DNA of 64,000 nucleotides from Ipomoea triloba. Taxonomy: Eukaryota; Streptophyta; Magnoliopsida; Solanales; Convolvulaceae. The number at the start of each line of letters is the position of its first letter. Position 1 is the stretch's first letter. The position numbers and the translations under genes were made by a program. The stretch covers positions 18,190,083-18,254,082 of the forward strand of contig NC_044919.1 of NCBI RefSeq assembly GCF_003576645.1. Direction: 5' to 3'. The notes beneath the pieces are model-generated. The model was not told the origin of the DNA. It did no database searches and saw only the letters and a program-made list of their open reading frames with translations. This document shows positions 46,291 through 58,432 of the stretch, one piece after another.

Positions 46291-47253
46291 GGGTCTGTTT
46301 ACTAACAGAAAACTGTTTTCTGTTTTATGTTTTTCAATTTTTCAGTTTTCATTCTCAGTTTTCCATTTCCTGTTTTCTGTTTAGAAAACTTGTTTACTAA
46401 CACTTATTTTTTCAAATTTATTTTTTCAAATTAACGTTATAAAATTAACAATAAGTTTAAATTCGATATTTTTAGACCTTATATTTAAAATATTTTAAAA
46501 TATATTTGATTTAAATAGAATAAATATATATTTTACTTTGAAGTCCAATATATGTAAAAAAAGAATTTACATTTGATATTCGGACCAAATTTATATATGT
46601 ATATAACATAAATAAAAATATATTTGAACCAATAACCTATTAAGTTCACAAAAAATTTAATTTAGATAATATTAATATTTTTTGAGCTAATATTTAAAAT
46701 ATGTTTGGATATATTCATTTGAATGACATGACATGTATGTAATATATAATTTTTATTTTGAATTCTAATATAGTAATATATTTGTGAAATTTCGATATCT
46801 GATATCTGGACCAAAACCAATAATCAATTGAGTTCAATCAAAATATAAAGCGTGGTATAGGTTTCAATTTTTAATTTAGATAATGTGAATGATGTATAAT
46901 TTTAAGCATAATCAAATAAGTTATGTTTAAATAAATAATGTAAATAGAAAAGATAGAAGATGATGATAAGTAAAAGAAGATGATAATAAATGTAATCATA
47001 GTAATGAATAAATATGTAAGTAGATAATGGTAAGAATGTGGTTATAATGACATATAGTCTAATAGATGATAGCTGATTCTGTTTTCCATTTAGAAAACAG
47101 TTTTTTATAGTGTTTCAGTTTTCTTGAAAACTGAAAAATTATTTCCTGTTTTCAAAATGGAAAACTGTGCTAGTAAACATGTTTTCTGTTTTCTGTTTTC
47201 CAGTTTTCAAAATTTTCAAAAAGTTAGAGAAATTTTCCAGTTAGTAAACGCAC
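46291..47253. mobile_element. Non-autonomous TIR element (hAT-like)
   Basis: Ends GGGTCTGTTTACTAAC and, reverse-complemented, GTGTGCGTTTACTAAC. Flanked by ACATATA at 46284-46290 and 47254-47260 (7 of a possible 8 bp). Subterminal GTTTTCTGTTTTC/GAAAACAG motifs appear at both ends. It has no transposase. Confidence 0.75.
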
Positions 47254-47447
47254 ACATATATTTTCATAAGTTATGTACCTTCGTAGGTTCATACACTGCA
47301 TGAGACTTTATAATGAAACAATATATGTATATATAAAATAAATAATATATATACATATTACACGTATGCAGCGAAATGGAGAAGCAAATGAATTCAACCA
47401 ATTTAATGAATTCGGCAATTTCTCCACTTTAAAGGATTTGACCATTT

Positions 47448-47600
47448 AGGCACCCCGTGGTCTAGTGGTCTAGTGGCACCCGATGTCTCGGTTTATACTC
47501 CCACATGGATAATGGGGAGAGGGTTCGAGCTTCAGTGGAGGCAATTGTTGACTCTTTGTGCTTCAGTAAGTTGAAAAAATAGCTATGAACAAATACTACA
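47448..47600 (+). mobile_element. tRNA-derived SINE
   Basis: The head GCACCCCGTGGTCTAGTGG matches a pol III A box (TGGTCTAGTGG), and GGTTCGAGCTT, 60-70 bp later, matches a B box. A short unrelated body ending in GTTGAAAAAATAG follows. There is no cloverleaf with CCA-ready ends, so it is not a tRNA gene. Confidence 0.6.
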
Positions 47601-47604
47601 TTGT

Positions 47605-49295
47605 CACAATTTACTTCCTACCAAACTTAAATAATATTTATAACTTCACAACTCCGAAGAATCAGTAGTCACTATTTGGTCACACTTGTGTTCGTGAGTC
47701 GGGTCAGGTGGTCACACTTGTGTGAGACCGTCTCATGGATCCTTATCCGTGAGACGGGTCGGGTCAAAGCACCATGCAAATGTCATACTTATATGCTCAA
47801 ATATAACACTAATCAAGAATACAATTTTTCTTACTTATAAGATAAAAAGTAATACATTTTTCATAATAAGTAATGTTGACAAGTGCCCCTTACTTATAAG
47901 GGCAAATATAATACTTTTGAGGAAAAATGTGAATTTTTTGCATTTTTAGTCCCACAACTATAGTGGCACTTATAGGATTGGTCCACGACTTTCAAACTTT
48001 GCAATTTTGGTCCATGACTATTGTTTTTGTTGCAAAAATGGTCCTTCCGGCGCCGGAAAACAAAACCGGCGGATTTTCCGGCAAATTTTCGCCGGGAAAA
48101 AAATCGACATATTTTTCGTCAACTTCTCGCTGGAAAAAATTCTCCTTAGGATTAAAATTGACATTTCTAAACAATTAATTTAAGTTAAAACAAATTCATT
48201 TCTAAAAACATATGTAGTCAATTTAATTATTTTTTATTTTGGTAAACTAATTAAAGTTAAAACTAATTCATTTTTAAAAGCACACGTAGCCAAGTTAATC
48301 TTAGTAAAATTAAATACAAATTAAAATTTATTTTTACTTTTTCGTTTAAATTTAAATTATATTTAATTTTTAGCCAATTAAGTACAAATTCAAAATTATT
48401 AATACAAATTCAAGATCAACAAAAAATAATGTTATTAAGATTAAATTTAAACTAAAACGTAAAAATAATATTTGAATAATTTTGCCCAGTAGTAACATCT
48501 GCCAACACAAAGGGGAATTTTTTAGAAATGTCAATTTTGAATAAAAAGCAAACTAAATTAATTTTTTAGAAATGTCAATTTTAATCCTACTTGAAAGGGG
48601 AATTTTTTTCCCGGCGAGAAATTGACAAAAAATATGTCGATTTTTTTCCGACAAAAAATTACCGGAAAATCCGCCGGTTTTTGTTTTTGTTTTTGTTTTT
48701 TTTTTTTTTGGCGCCGGAAGGACTATTTTTCCAACAAAAACAATAGTCATGGACCAAAATTACAAAGTTTGAAAGTCGTGGACCAATCTTACAAGTGCCA
48801 CTATAGTCGTGGGACTAAAAATACAAAAAACTCTGAAAAATGTAATACTTTTAAATCAAAATGTAAAAGTATTGTATTTTCCCTTAAAAGTATTATATTT
48901 ACCCTTATAAGTAACAAAAAATTTATTCCTAATTAGTATTACATTTGAGCATATAAGTATGACATTTGTGCATATAAGTGTTATATTTGCATCTTGACCC
49001 GACCCGACCCTACCGGTCTCATGGTGAGACAGTCTCACACAAGTTTTTGCCTACTTTCTACCAAACTTAAATAATATTTATAACTTCACAACTCCGAAGA
49101 GTCAGTAGTCACTATCCGGCCACAATTTACTTTCTACCAAACTTAAATAATATTTATAACTCCACAACTCCAAAGAGGCAGTAGTCACTATCCGGCCACA
49201 AATTCTTATTAAGAATTCCACCACAATTTATATTTCCCAATTTACTTTCTACCAAACTTAAATAATATTTATAACTCCACAACTCCGAATATTAT
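47605..49295. repeat. 78-bp tandem array split by an inverted-repeat element
   Basis: The unit runs from CTACCAAACTTAAATAATAT through GTAGTCACTATCCGGCCACA. Copies lie at about 47625-47690, 49053-49125, 49130-49200 and (partial) 49240-49290. The element at 47716-49044 lies between the first and second copies. Confidence 0.85.
47716..49044. mobile_element. Long foldback element
   Basis: Ends ACTTGTGTGAGACCGTCTCA and, reverse-complemented, ACTTGTGTGAGACTGTCTCA. The outer arms include GGGTCGGGTC. The inner arms (about 47950-48150 and 48560-48830) pair through TCCACGACTTTCAAACTTTG and GGTCCTTCCGGCGCCGG. The centre (48150-48560) is AT-rich. A target duplication is not readable. Probably a non-autonomous DNA transposon, possibly two nested foldbacks. 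Confidence 0.8.
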
Positions 49296-49604
49296 TTAAG
49301 TTTTCATAGTAGTCCATCTAAAATATTAATCTCCATTAATATATTCAAGTTCTTTTGCTTTCAAAAAAGTAGGAATATTGTATTACTTATAGTTAATAAA
49401 AAACTTTTAACAACAGACTAACAAACATTCTGTTGTTATTACGTTGCTAAAATGTAATCACAATATCACATATATACTTCCCGTTAATTTCCATTGCTAA
49501 ATTTAACAATGCGCATTTCTATCGTTATACTATTACTCCGTACTAAAAGGTGGTCAAGAAATGTATAATCCTAGCACAAATAACTACAGAAATAGCTATA
49601 TTTA

Positions 49605-49986
49605 GGGTGTATTTGGTTCGAACATAGGAATCGAAGTCGAAATAGGAATTAAATACTTGGTAATGGTATGTATTTGGTGAAAGTATTTTGCATGTTTGGT
49701 AGTAGAATGAAATTGAAATGATTACCAATATTAATGTTTGGTTATGCATGACTCTACAATGGGAATAAATGCTTTACAAAAAATAAAAAATCAAAGCAAT
49801 TGATGACATCCAAAGCACCAATATGAACAAAAAATCAAAACAAAAATCTAAAAGTATTAATCCAAACTTAAAAATTATATTACTAATAAAATGGAATGAT
49901 AACCGTTTTTAATTAGGGAATGAGGTTTTTAATTGAAGAGGTAATCAAATCACATAGTTGTGTAAATCCATTAACCAAACGCACCC
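49605..49986. mobile_element. Tourist-like (PIF/Harbinger) MITE
   Basis: A 382-bp element with TIRs GGGTGTATTTGGTT and AACCAAACGCACCC, flanked by TTA at 49602-49604 and 49987-49989. The ends differ in sequence from the MITE at 24836, but belong to the same broad type. Confidence 0.85.
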
Positions 49987-49989
49987 TTA

Positions 49990-51117
49990 GTATTCCTTGG
50001 TAACCCCTTTAACATGTTTGATCGAGCTAGTATCCAAACAAAACTCTTTAAATCTGGAGATTAGTCATCATTACCAAATAGGGACGTCATTATGGATGTC
50101 ATATATATTTAGGTTAACCAACTAAACTTCCAGTAGAAGTAACACATGCAGCTGCCATAGATCAGATGGAGTTGTGGCAGATAATGGAAAAGGGCAAGAA
50201 AATCAGTTCAACGAGTTTTTGGATGTTGTGGTTCTGATGACGAAATGAAACAGAGAATTGGCTGAATTGAAAAACGTTTATCAATAGTAGGTTTATATTA
50301 CTTGAACGTCATCAAATCCTTGGAAATTTGCTACGCCAATGCCATCCATGTACGCTAGGTCCAGCCATCCAGTCGGTCCAGATGTTTATCCTAACTATTA
50401 TCAATAATTTTTTTTTGTTTTTTGTTTTTACATTATTTTTCCCTCTTTTTATTTGGTTTATCCACCACGAAACACTATAAGACAGAGATTGTTACGCTGA
50501 TGAAGCTGCATTTGGGCTGAGAAATAGATTGGAATTGAAATTTGAAATTAAATAATATTTCATGGAAGAGATGACATCCATTTGGCTCAATCATTATTCC
50601 ATACATCATGGTTCACACATTTGTGTGAAACATAAATAAAAAGTACATTTTTACTATACTACAAAGTACATTATTTAAAATTATATAATTTTTTATATAT
50701 TATCAAATAATGTACATTTAGTACACAAATAATGTACTATTTTAGTATATTAAAAATGTATATTGAATTCATGATCCACACATCTATGTGAATCATAGTC
50801 CACACAATAATTTGCTCATTTGGCTAGTCATTCACAAGTCTTGATAATATTAGTTGCTTATGTCTCAATAGAAATAATTTTATTTATTTATTTATTTACT
50901 TTGTTATTTCGTAAGCGTGAAGATGTCAACCTGTTTATAATTCTTAAATCCGTATTCATTATTATTGAATTGCAATCGTGCTCATATATTCAAATCCTTC
51001 GATCTGTATGCATTATGTTTTATAGGGTTTTTTTTTTTTTGTTACATTCAAATATTCAAAGCCACATTCAAACGTGAATTTGTGCACTCTAAGTCACAAT
51101 AATGTGCACCCCAAGCG
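49990..51117. other. Intergenic with a small foldback
   Basis: At about 50595-50812 the ends TCATGGTTCACACATTTGTG and, reverse-complemented, ATGATTCACATAGATGTGTG pair roughly, suggesting a decayed MITE. Nothing else is recognised. Confidence 0.4.
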
Positions 51118-51273
51118 AAAACAAGTTTCCAGACTCTATGTGCATAATTTTAAAGCGTTGAGAGCATAACTTTACAGCTTAACTACTTAAGGTGCATGAA
51201 TTTATGTCGTAAGGTGGACAACTTTGATTCCTTGATTGCTTCATATTGAACATTATGAATAACGGCTTCAAGA
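51118..51273. repeat. Left unit of the 131-bp array
   Basis: One unit, ACTCTATGTGCATAATTTTA to AATAACGGCTTCAAGA, matching the units at 63170-63890. The array is interrupted here by the LTR that starts at 51274. Confidence 0.85.
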
Positions 51274-51513
51274 TGTTGGTCCCGGTGAGGGTTGGGGAAC
51301 AAGTCTAGAGAGGGGGGGGGGTACGGTGAATAGACTTGTAGTAGTTTGAAAACTTTTGTGAAACGTTAAAGCAATCGAATGGTAACTTTAACCTCTCGTT
51401 CAGAATGCATAGTGGAAATTTGTTAACCCATTTTGAATTTCTTTGCACGTGGTTTTTGGACTTATCAAATTTTATGTTTGGTGAAAGTTATGCAATGTAA
51501 AGCAGTAAATAAT

Positions 51514-51553
<40 letters not shown>

Positions 51554-52197
51554 TAGTGGTTCAGCTATAACCAGCCTACTCCACTCTCATCCTTAAACTC
51601 CTAAGTAGGTTTGCATTATTTCTCAGTACAAATCTCGTATGTTCACGCTTTAAACACAAAGCCAGCCGTGAACTCCACACCAGGTTTTTCAACTCAACAT
51701 GAGTTTACTCCGCCTCTTTATACTTCTACCTAGTAAAGATTACAAAGGTTGAAGAAAAGGGGTTTCTTCTTTCTCCAACTAGAGATCTTGGCTTGATAAA
51801 TCTTGATATTCATTTGAAAACAACACACAAGTCTCTAAATCTCTGGATATGAACGATTTAGCTTTTTGCCTCTCTTTCTCTATGAATGACAGATGATGAC
51901 GATTTTCACGCATCCATCAAGTATCAAATCACATTATAGAGTTTAGATATCATTCCATTGGAGATGGCTCTTGCAAGGTTAGGAATTGATGCAATGTGTA
52001 GTTAAGCACACGCTAAAATTATTCTTATAGAAGCTAGTTCTATCGTTAAAGAGTTGGGTTGATATGATTAAGCTAAAAAACAAATAAGACAAGTACACCA
52101 AAGAACCGGGATTTGGTTGATTCAAGCTAAGATGTCAAATATTATACTAAGGATTAGGAAATTAAAACAAGGCATATGATAAGTGAGATGCACAAAA

Positions 52198-53539
52198 TGT
52201 TGGAAAATTGCACTAAAAATGGCATTTTAAGTGGCCATTTTGTGGTATAAATATATGTGGGTCCACTTCCGATTTTGGGTCGGGTCAAAGTGGATTCGGG
52301 TTATTCGTTCTTAGACGAAGAGATTGATATATTATACGCTCAAAATGGATAATGGGTGAATGAGAAATTGATTCTCAAAGTAGACCCATTTGAGATGGAA
52401 TTCAAGTGTGGAAAAGCTTATGTAGCTTTGTCCCACATTGGTTTGGAATGAACCTTTGCACCACTATATATACAAGAGTCCTTTTATGACTAAGTAACTT
52501 GTATACCATAGAGGCTCTCTCTCGCGCGCAGGGGGGATGCAAATCAAATCCCAAACTGAGCCTGCAAAGGCTTGACTCGTGTGTGCCGGCACCTGCGGGC
52601 ACGCATAAGTTATGCCACTTTTTCGAACTGATCTCTCGTTCGACACATCAAATGAACTGACCTCTCGAGAGGTAGTCCGATGTCTCGAACCAAGTCGCTC
52701 AAGTGCAGGGTTGGCGCCCGCGTTCGATGTCTCGCGGACCAATTTGATGTCTCGAAGCTAGCACTTCTCGACGTATCGCGGCAACAGACTATGTCTCGAA
52801 GGTACGCAGACATGAACGATGTTGACGTATCGCGGCAACGAACTATGTCTCGAAGGTACGCAGACATGAACGATGTCTCGAACAGCAACTCTCGTGACCT
52901 CTCGATTGAGACCTTTCACCTACTGGATCCGTTCAGGAATGACTCTTGATATTACGGACAATCATTATTCCAGAGTTATTTCCCTTATAATGGATTAGTA
53001 GTGGGTGTAAATAAGTTGCTAGTGGGTAGAGGTTACGAGTGGGAATTAAATGCCAGATTTAATGCAATGATCCCGTCCTCTACTACAAATTCGTTGGTGA
53101 GCAGCAGATTTACAACAAGAAGTACACAGAACACACCTACGAAACACTTTCTCCCTCAAAACTCTGCTCATCCTTTCCTTCAAGCCATCTGCGTTCATCC
53201 CGCGTTTTAATTCGCTGAGCTCTAAGTGTGTATGCTCAAACGCAGGAGTCGTAGTACGTTTTATCCTGGGAAACCTAGGCCGCAACGTTCCAGCACCCCG
53301 GGAAGCAGTAAATAAGGTTTTAAGGAAAATGGCAATGCGACTCGTACTTACAACCTCCCCAAGATCGTCTATCTCAACCCGTCATCCTCCAAGGCCACTC
53401 AACCCAGCGTGGTTCGTTCTTTCAATTGTAATTGTTTAATCCTACGTGGATTATTTCTTCTTCCATTGTAATTTTGTAGTTGTTTTCGATTTCCTTGTTT
53501 TCTTGTATTTCTGAGATTGTCACGAACTATATTCCTACA
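52198..53539 (+). repeat. 5' LTR of the copia element
   Basis: 1342 bp. Has CTATATATACAAG as a likely TATA region near 52465. Contains a 54-bp tandem duplication (52770-52823 and 52824-52877) that is single in the 3' LTR, and lacks segments found in the 3' LTR. Confidence 0.95.
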
Positions 53540-53593
53540 ATCTTAAAACCTTATATCTTCTTCTCCTTTTAACTCTCGGATTTCTGGAAAGAA

Positions 53594-56500
53594 ATGGAAA
53601 ACGTGTTGCCAGTAGCCAACCTTGGGGATGAAAATCCTAATGTTGTCGAAACAACAGTGGGGGGAACGGCAACAATGTTGCACATTCCCAGGCACCAGTG
53701 AACGTTGGTTCACAAGGGAGTGTCAGTTCGGAGGGGTATATCCCCACGATGAGGGTACCTACGGTACCAAGTGGTTCGGCTGAAAAACCGGACAAGTTTA
53801 CAGGATCATTCTTTAAGAGATGGCAGCAAAAGATACTGTTCTACCTCGCTACTCTCGGCTTGTCAAGGTTCTTGACCGAGAAGGTTCCTGAGTTGAAGGA
53901 ACAGGATGTTCAGTCAGTAATGGCAGTTGGGCTTTGGAAGGATTCTGACTTCCTTTGCCGCAACTACATTCTGAATGGGCTATGTGATTCCCTGTATGAT
54001 GTTTATCGCAAGATAAGCACAGCTAAGGCACTGTGGGAAGCTTTGGACCACAAGTACTGAAGCGAGGATGCCGGGGCCACGAAATTTGTGGTTAGCAGAT
54101 TGTTTGATTTCAAAATGGTGGATTCAAAGACCGTGGTGAGTCAAGTTGAAGAGTTGCAATTGCTCTTTGACGAGATTCGTGACGAGGGCATGCCGATCAG
54201 TGAAGCCTTCCAAGTGGCGTCCATGATCCACTTGCTGCCTCCGGGATGGAAGGACTTCAAGAACTACCTAAAGCACAAGCGAAAGAAAATGAGCCTGGAG
54301 GACCTGATTCAACGACTCCGAGTTGAGGAAGGGAACAGGACCAGTGATGGAAGAGGACCTCTCGTGGGAGGTGCCAAAGCCAACGTGGTGGAGCACGGGC
54401 AAAGCTCCAAGAAGGCCAAGAAGGGCAAGAAAAAGCTGGGTCAGAAAGGTGGTGTTTCCAAGGGCAAATTCCCAGGGAAATGCTACAATTGTGGCAAGAT
54501 GGGCCACAAGTCCATGGAGTGCAAGGCTCCAAAGAAAAAGAACAAGGGTTCTGAAGCCAACTTGGCTGGTGATATGAGCCAAAAGGTGGCTGAGATTAGC
54601 CTCCCGGCTATGGTCACCGAGGTGAACCTAGTGGGTTCCAACCCGCGCGAATGGTTCATCGACACTGGTGCAACTAGGCATCTATGTTGCAACCGGGGTA
54701 TGTTCAGTACCTTTGAAGCCATTGAGGGTGAAAAGGTCTGGATGGGAAACTCTGCTCAGTCCAATGTTGAGGGCGTGGGCAAAGTGATTCTGAAGATGAT
54801 TTCCGGGAAGGAACTAACATTAAATAATGTGTTGTATGTTCCGAACCTTAGGAAGAATCTTGTTTCTGGCTCGTTGTTGAACAAGCATGGATTCAAGATG
54901 GTCTTCGAATCAGACAAGGTAGTTTTGTCAAAATTAGGGATGTTTGTTGGTAAAGGTTATGTAACTAACGGGCTTTTTAAGCTTAATGTAATGTCTGATA
55001 TCAATAATAAAAACAAAGTTAATTCTGTTTACTTGCTTGAGTCTTCCAATTTGTGGCATGGTAGACTAGGTCATGTTAATTTTAATTCTATGCATAGATT
55101 AATTAGCATGAACCAGATCCCTAATTTTCAAGTTAATGCAAATAAATGTGAAATTTGTGTTGAGGCAAAACTAATGAAAACTCCCTTCAAATCGGTTGAA
55201 AGGGAGACTGAGCCACTAACTTTGGTACATAGTGATTTGTGCAATTTTAGATCGATTCAAACGAGAGGTGGTAATAAGTATTTTATCACGTTTATCGATG
55301 ATTGCACACGCTTTTGCTATGTGTATTTGCTAAAGAGCAAAGACGAAGCCAAGGAAAAATTCATTCTTTATAAGAATGAAGTGGAAAACCAACTTAATCG
55401 AAAGATTAATAAGGTTAGAAGCGATAGAGGTGGTGAGTACAAAGTACCTATCGGTGACTTCTGTGCGAGTGTTGGAATAATACACGAGCATACTGCACCT
55501 TATGCACCTCAATCGAATGGTGTTGCCGAACGTAAGAATCGTACATTGAAAGAGATGATGAATGCGATGCTTATAAGTTCGGGCCTACCTCAAAGCATGT
55601 GGGGTGAGGCAATTTTGACAAGCAATTACCTTTTAAATAAGGTACCTCACAAGAAGCTCGATAAGACCCCTTACGAGCTGTGGAAAGGTAGGAAGCCTTC
55701 CTACCAATACCCCAAAGTGTGGGGGTGTCTTGCCAAAGTTTTGGTTCCAACACCTAAGAAAATAAAGATAGGTCCAAAGACGGTGGATTGTATCTTTATT
55801 GGATATGCACACAATAGTAGTGCTTATCGGTTCTTAGTACACGAGTCCCATAATCTGGACATACATAAGAACACCATAATTGAATCAAGGAATGCAAGTT
55901 TCTTTGAAAATGTATTTCCTTGTAGGTCTAATGAAAGACCAAGGACATCACTTCGAGAGGTCAAGAGACCGAGTACGTCATTTCGAGAGGTCGACAAACC
56001 AAGTACGTCACTTCGAGAGGTCAACATACCAAGTATGTTACTTCGAGAGGTTGATGGACCGACTATATCACTTCGAGAGATGGACGGACCAGGTACATCA
56101 CTTCGAGAGGTTGATGTTGCTGTGGATATTGATGTCGGGCATTCTGAGGAAGAACCCGAGCTTGAGCCGAGGCGTAGTAAACGGGCGAGAGTTGAAAAAT
56201 CATTTGGTCCCGATTTTCTAACTTACTTGTTAGAGTATGATTCGAATACTCTAACTTGTTTGATAGAAAATGAACCGGATTTTCTCTCTTGTTTGATAGA
56301 AAACGAACCTCGGACTTATAAAGAAGCTGTGACTTCTACGGAGGGTCCAATGTGGAAGGAAGCGATCAAAAGTGAAGTGGATTCTATCCTACAGAATCAC
56401 ACTTGGGAACTTGTTGATCTTCCTCCGGGTTGTAAACCTTTAGGATCCAAGTGGGTCTTTAAAAGGAAAATGAAACCAGATGGTTCCAATGAGAAGTATA

Positions 56501-57837
56501 AGGCTCGACTTGTAATCAAGGGTTACAGGCAACGAGAAGGCCTTGATTACTTCGATACATATTTTCCCGTGACGAGAATAAACTCCATTAGGATGATCCT
56601 TGCCATAGCCGCATTGCGGAATTTGAAAGTTCATCAAATGGATGTGAAAACAGCTTTCTTAAATGGCGAATTAGATTAGGAAATCTATATGGACCAACCC
56701 GAAGGGTTTGTGGTTCCGGGCCAAGAAAAGAAAGTATGTAAATTAGTTAAATCACTCTATGGTTTGAAACAAGCGCCTAAGCAATGGCATGAGAAGTTTG
56801 ACCACTTGATGTTAACTAATGGATTTAAAATAAACGAAAGTGACAAATGTGTCTACGTTAAGGAAACGGTAGATGGCTATGTCATTCTTTGTTTATATGT
56901 GGATGATATACTCATCATTGGTAGTAATGATCGAATGATCAAGTCTACCAATAACATGTTAAATACAAGATTTGACATGAAGGATATGAGTTTGGCTGAT
57001 TTAATCCTCGGGATTAAAATCATTAAAAGACCTGATGGTCTTGTGTTGAGCCAATCTCATTATGTTGATAAAATCCTTGAAAGGTTTAACAAGGATGATA
57101 ATCAATTGGCTAGAACACCATTTGATACAAATGTTCAACTAACCAAGAACCACGGAGAGTGTATCTCTCAAGTAGAATATGCTCGGATAATTGGTAGTTT
57201 GATGTATCTTATGAGCTGTACAAGGTCGGATATTGCCTTTACTGTTAGTAAACTTAATAGGTATACTAGCAATCCCGGTGTGATTCACTGGAAGGCAATA
57301 GTAAAGGTCATGAGATACTTGAGGTATACTCGTGATCTCAGACTACACTATGTAAGATATCCCGCTGTACTTGAAGGGTATAGCGATGCTAGCTGGATAT
57401 CTGACATAAAGGATTCCAAATCCACGAGTGGTTATGTGTTTACACTAGCCGGTGCATGGAAATCTTCCAAGCAGACAGTAATAGCTAGGTTCACAATGGA
57501 ATCAGAAATGATTGCCTTGGACAAGTGCTGCGAAGAGGCTGAATGGCTACGCCATTTTTTGGAAGATATTCCAAGTTGGGAAAGACCTGTACCTCCAATT
57601 TGTGTGCATTGTGATAGTCAAGCAACAATTGGGAGAGTACGGAGTCAGATTTATAATGGTAAGTCTAGACATATGCGTCGTAGACATAATACCATTAAAC
57701 AACTCCTCGCAACTAGTGTTGTCTCGATTGACTTCGTGAGGTCAATAGACAATATAGCGGATCCGCTAACCAAAGGGTTGAGCAAAGAAGTTGTCGAGAA
57801 GTTGGCACGAGGAATGGGTCTAAAGCCCTTGGACTAA
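53594..57837 (+). pseudogene. Copia gag-pol, one frameshift and two stops
   Basis: ATG at 53594 (MENVLPVANLGDENPNVVET), then a frameshift at the G run 53659-53664. The main frame then runs to TAA at 57835-57837, with stops only at 54058-54060 (TGA) and 56677-56679 (TAG). Domains: gag; zinc knuckle [14 protein letters not shown] (54481-54522); protease WFIDTGA (54652); GAG-pre-integrase WHGRLGH (55055); integrase with HSDLC, FIDD and DRGGEY; RT with [24 protein letters not shown] and YVDDILIIG; and RNase H with GYSDASW and CDSQATIG. The TAG at 56677 falls where GAG is usual. It would make all proteins for copia retrotransposition, but the stops and shift would block the full polyprotein. Confidence 0.95.
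55933..56112 (+). repeat. Six 30-bp (10-residue) repeats in the copia linker
   Basis: In frame, six units of the form [10 protein letters not shown] (for example [30 protein letters not shown]) between the integrase and RT domains. Each carries CTTCGAGAGGT or a one- or two-base variant. Confidence 0.95.
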
Positions 57838-58432
57838 AAATTTCATAGTGGATACCCAACCTAGCTGGCACCTAGGTTCAATGGGACAACTAAATTATGG
57901 AATAGCATGTCACTGTGGGGGTCCCCGGACTCCCTACCACTCCTCGTTAAAACAGTGACTCCCGATCGAGGCTAGCACACTAGTACTTTAATGATTCGAT
58001 TGTCATCTGACATATGCTGTGTATGCAATGTCAAATGGACATATGTTGAGTTGCGGGAAACTCGAGAAAGAATCACCTATGTGAGAGAGAAGTGAGGGTC
58101 GCTTCAAAGGAGAATTGAAGGGGCTTAATTCTTTAGAAACTCTTGCAGAACCAAGAACGGTGTCCCACGACAAAAATAGGCACAGTCATGAGAACAAAAC
58201 GTGGTTGGAAGGTTCCTGTGTGAGATTTGTCAATGTCTACACAAACGATAGTCGGTTCAAAGACATCGCGTTCTACCGTACAGCTAGTAGAGTACATAGA
58301 TCTCACGAGGCAAGGTTCAAAGGGTTACACCTACCTTTGCTATGCAGGAATCGACCGTTGAACGCAGTTGTTTCCAATTTCAAAATTCCCTTGAAAATCA
58401 TTTTTTCATTCATGTGGGGGATTGTTGGAAAA

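Noticed and set aside
47448..47540. A possible tRNA gene
   Set aside because: A and B boxes are recognisable, but the acceptor and anticodon stems cannot be drawn; it fits a SINE better.
52402..53285. Open frames within the copia LTR
   Set aside because: Both LTRs carry equivalents, they are short, and they lie in regulatory and untranslated LTR sequence.
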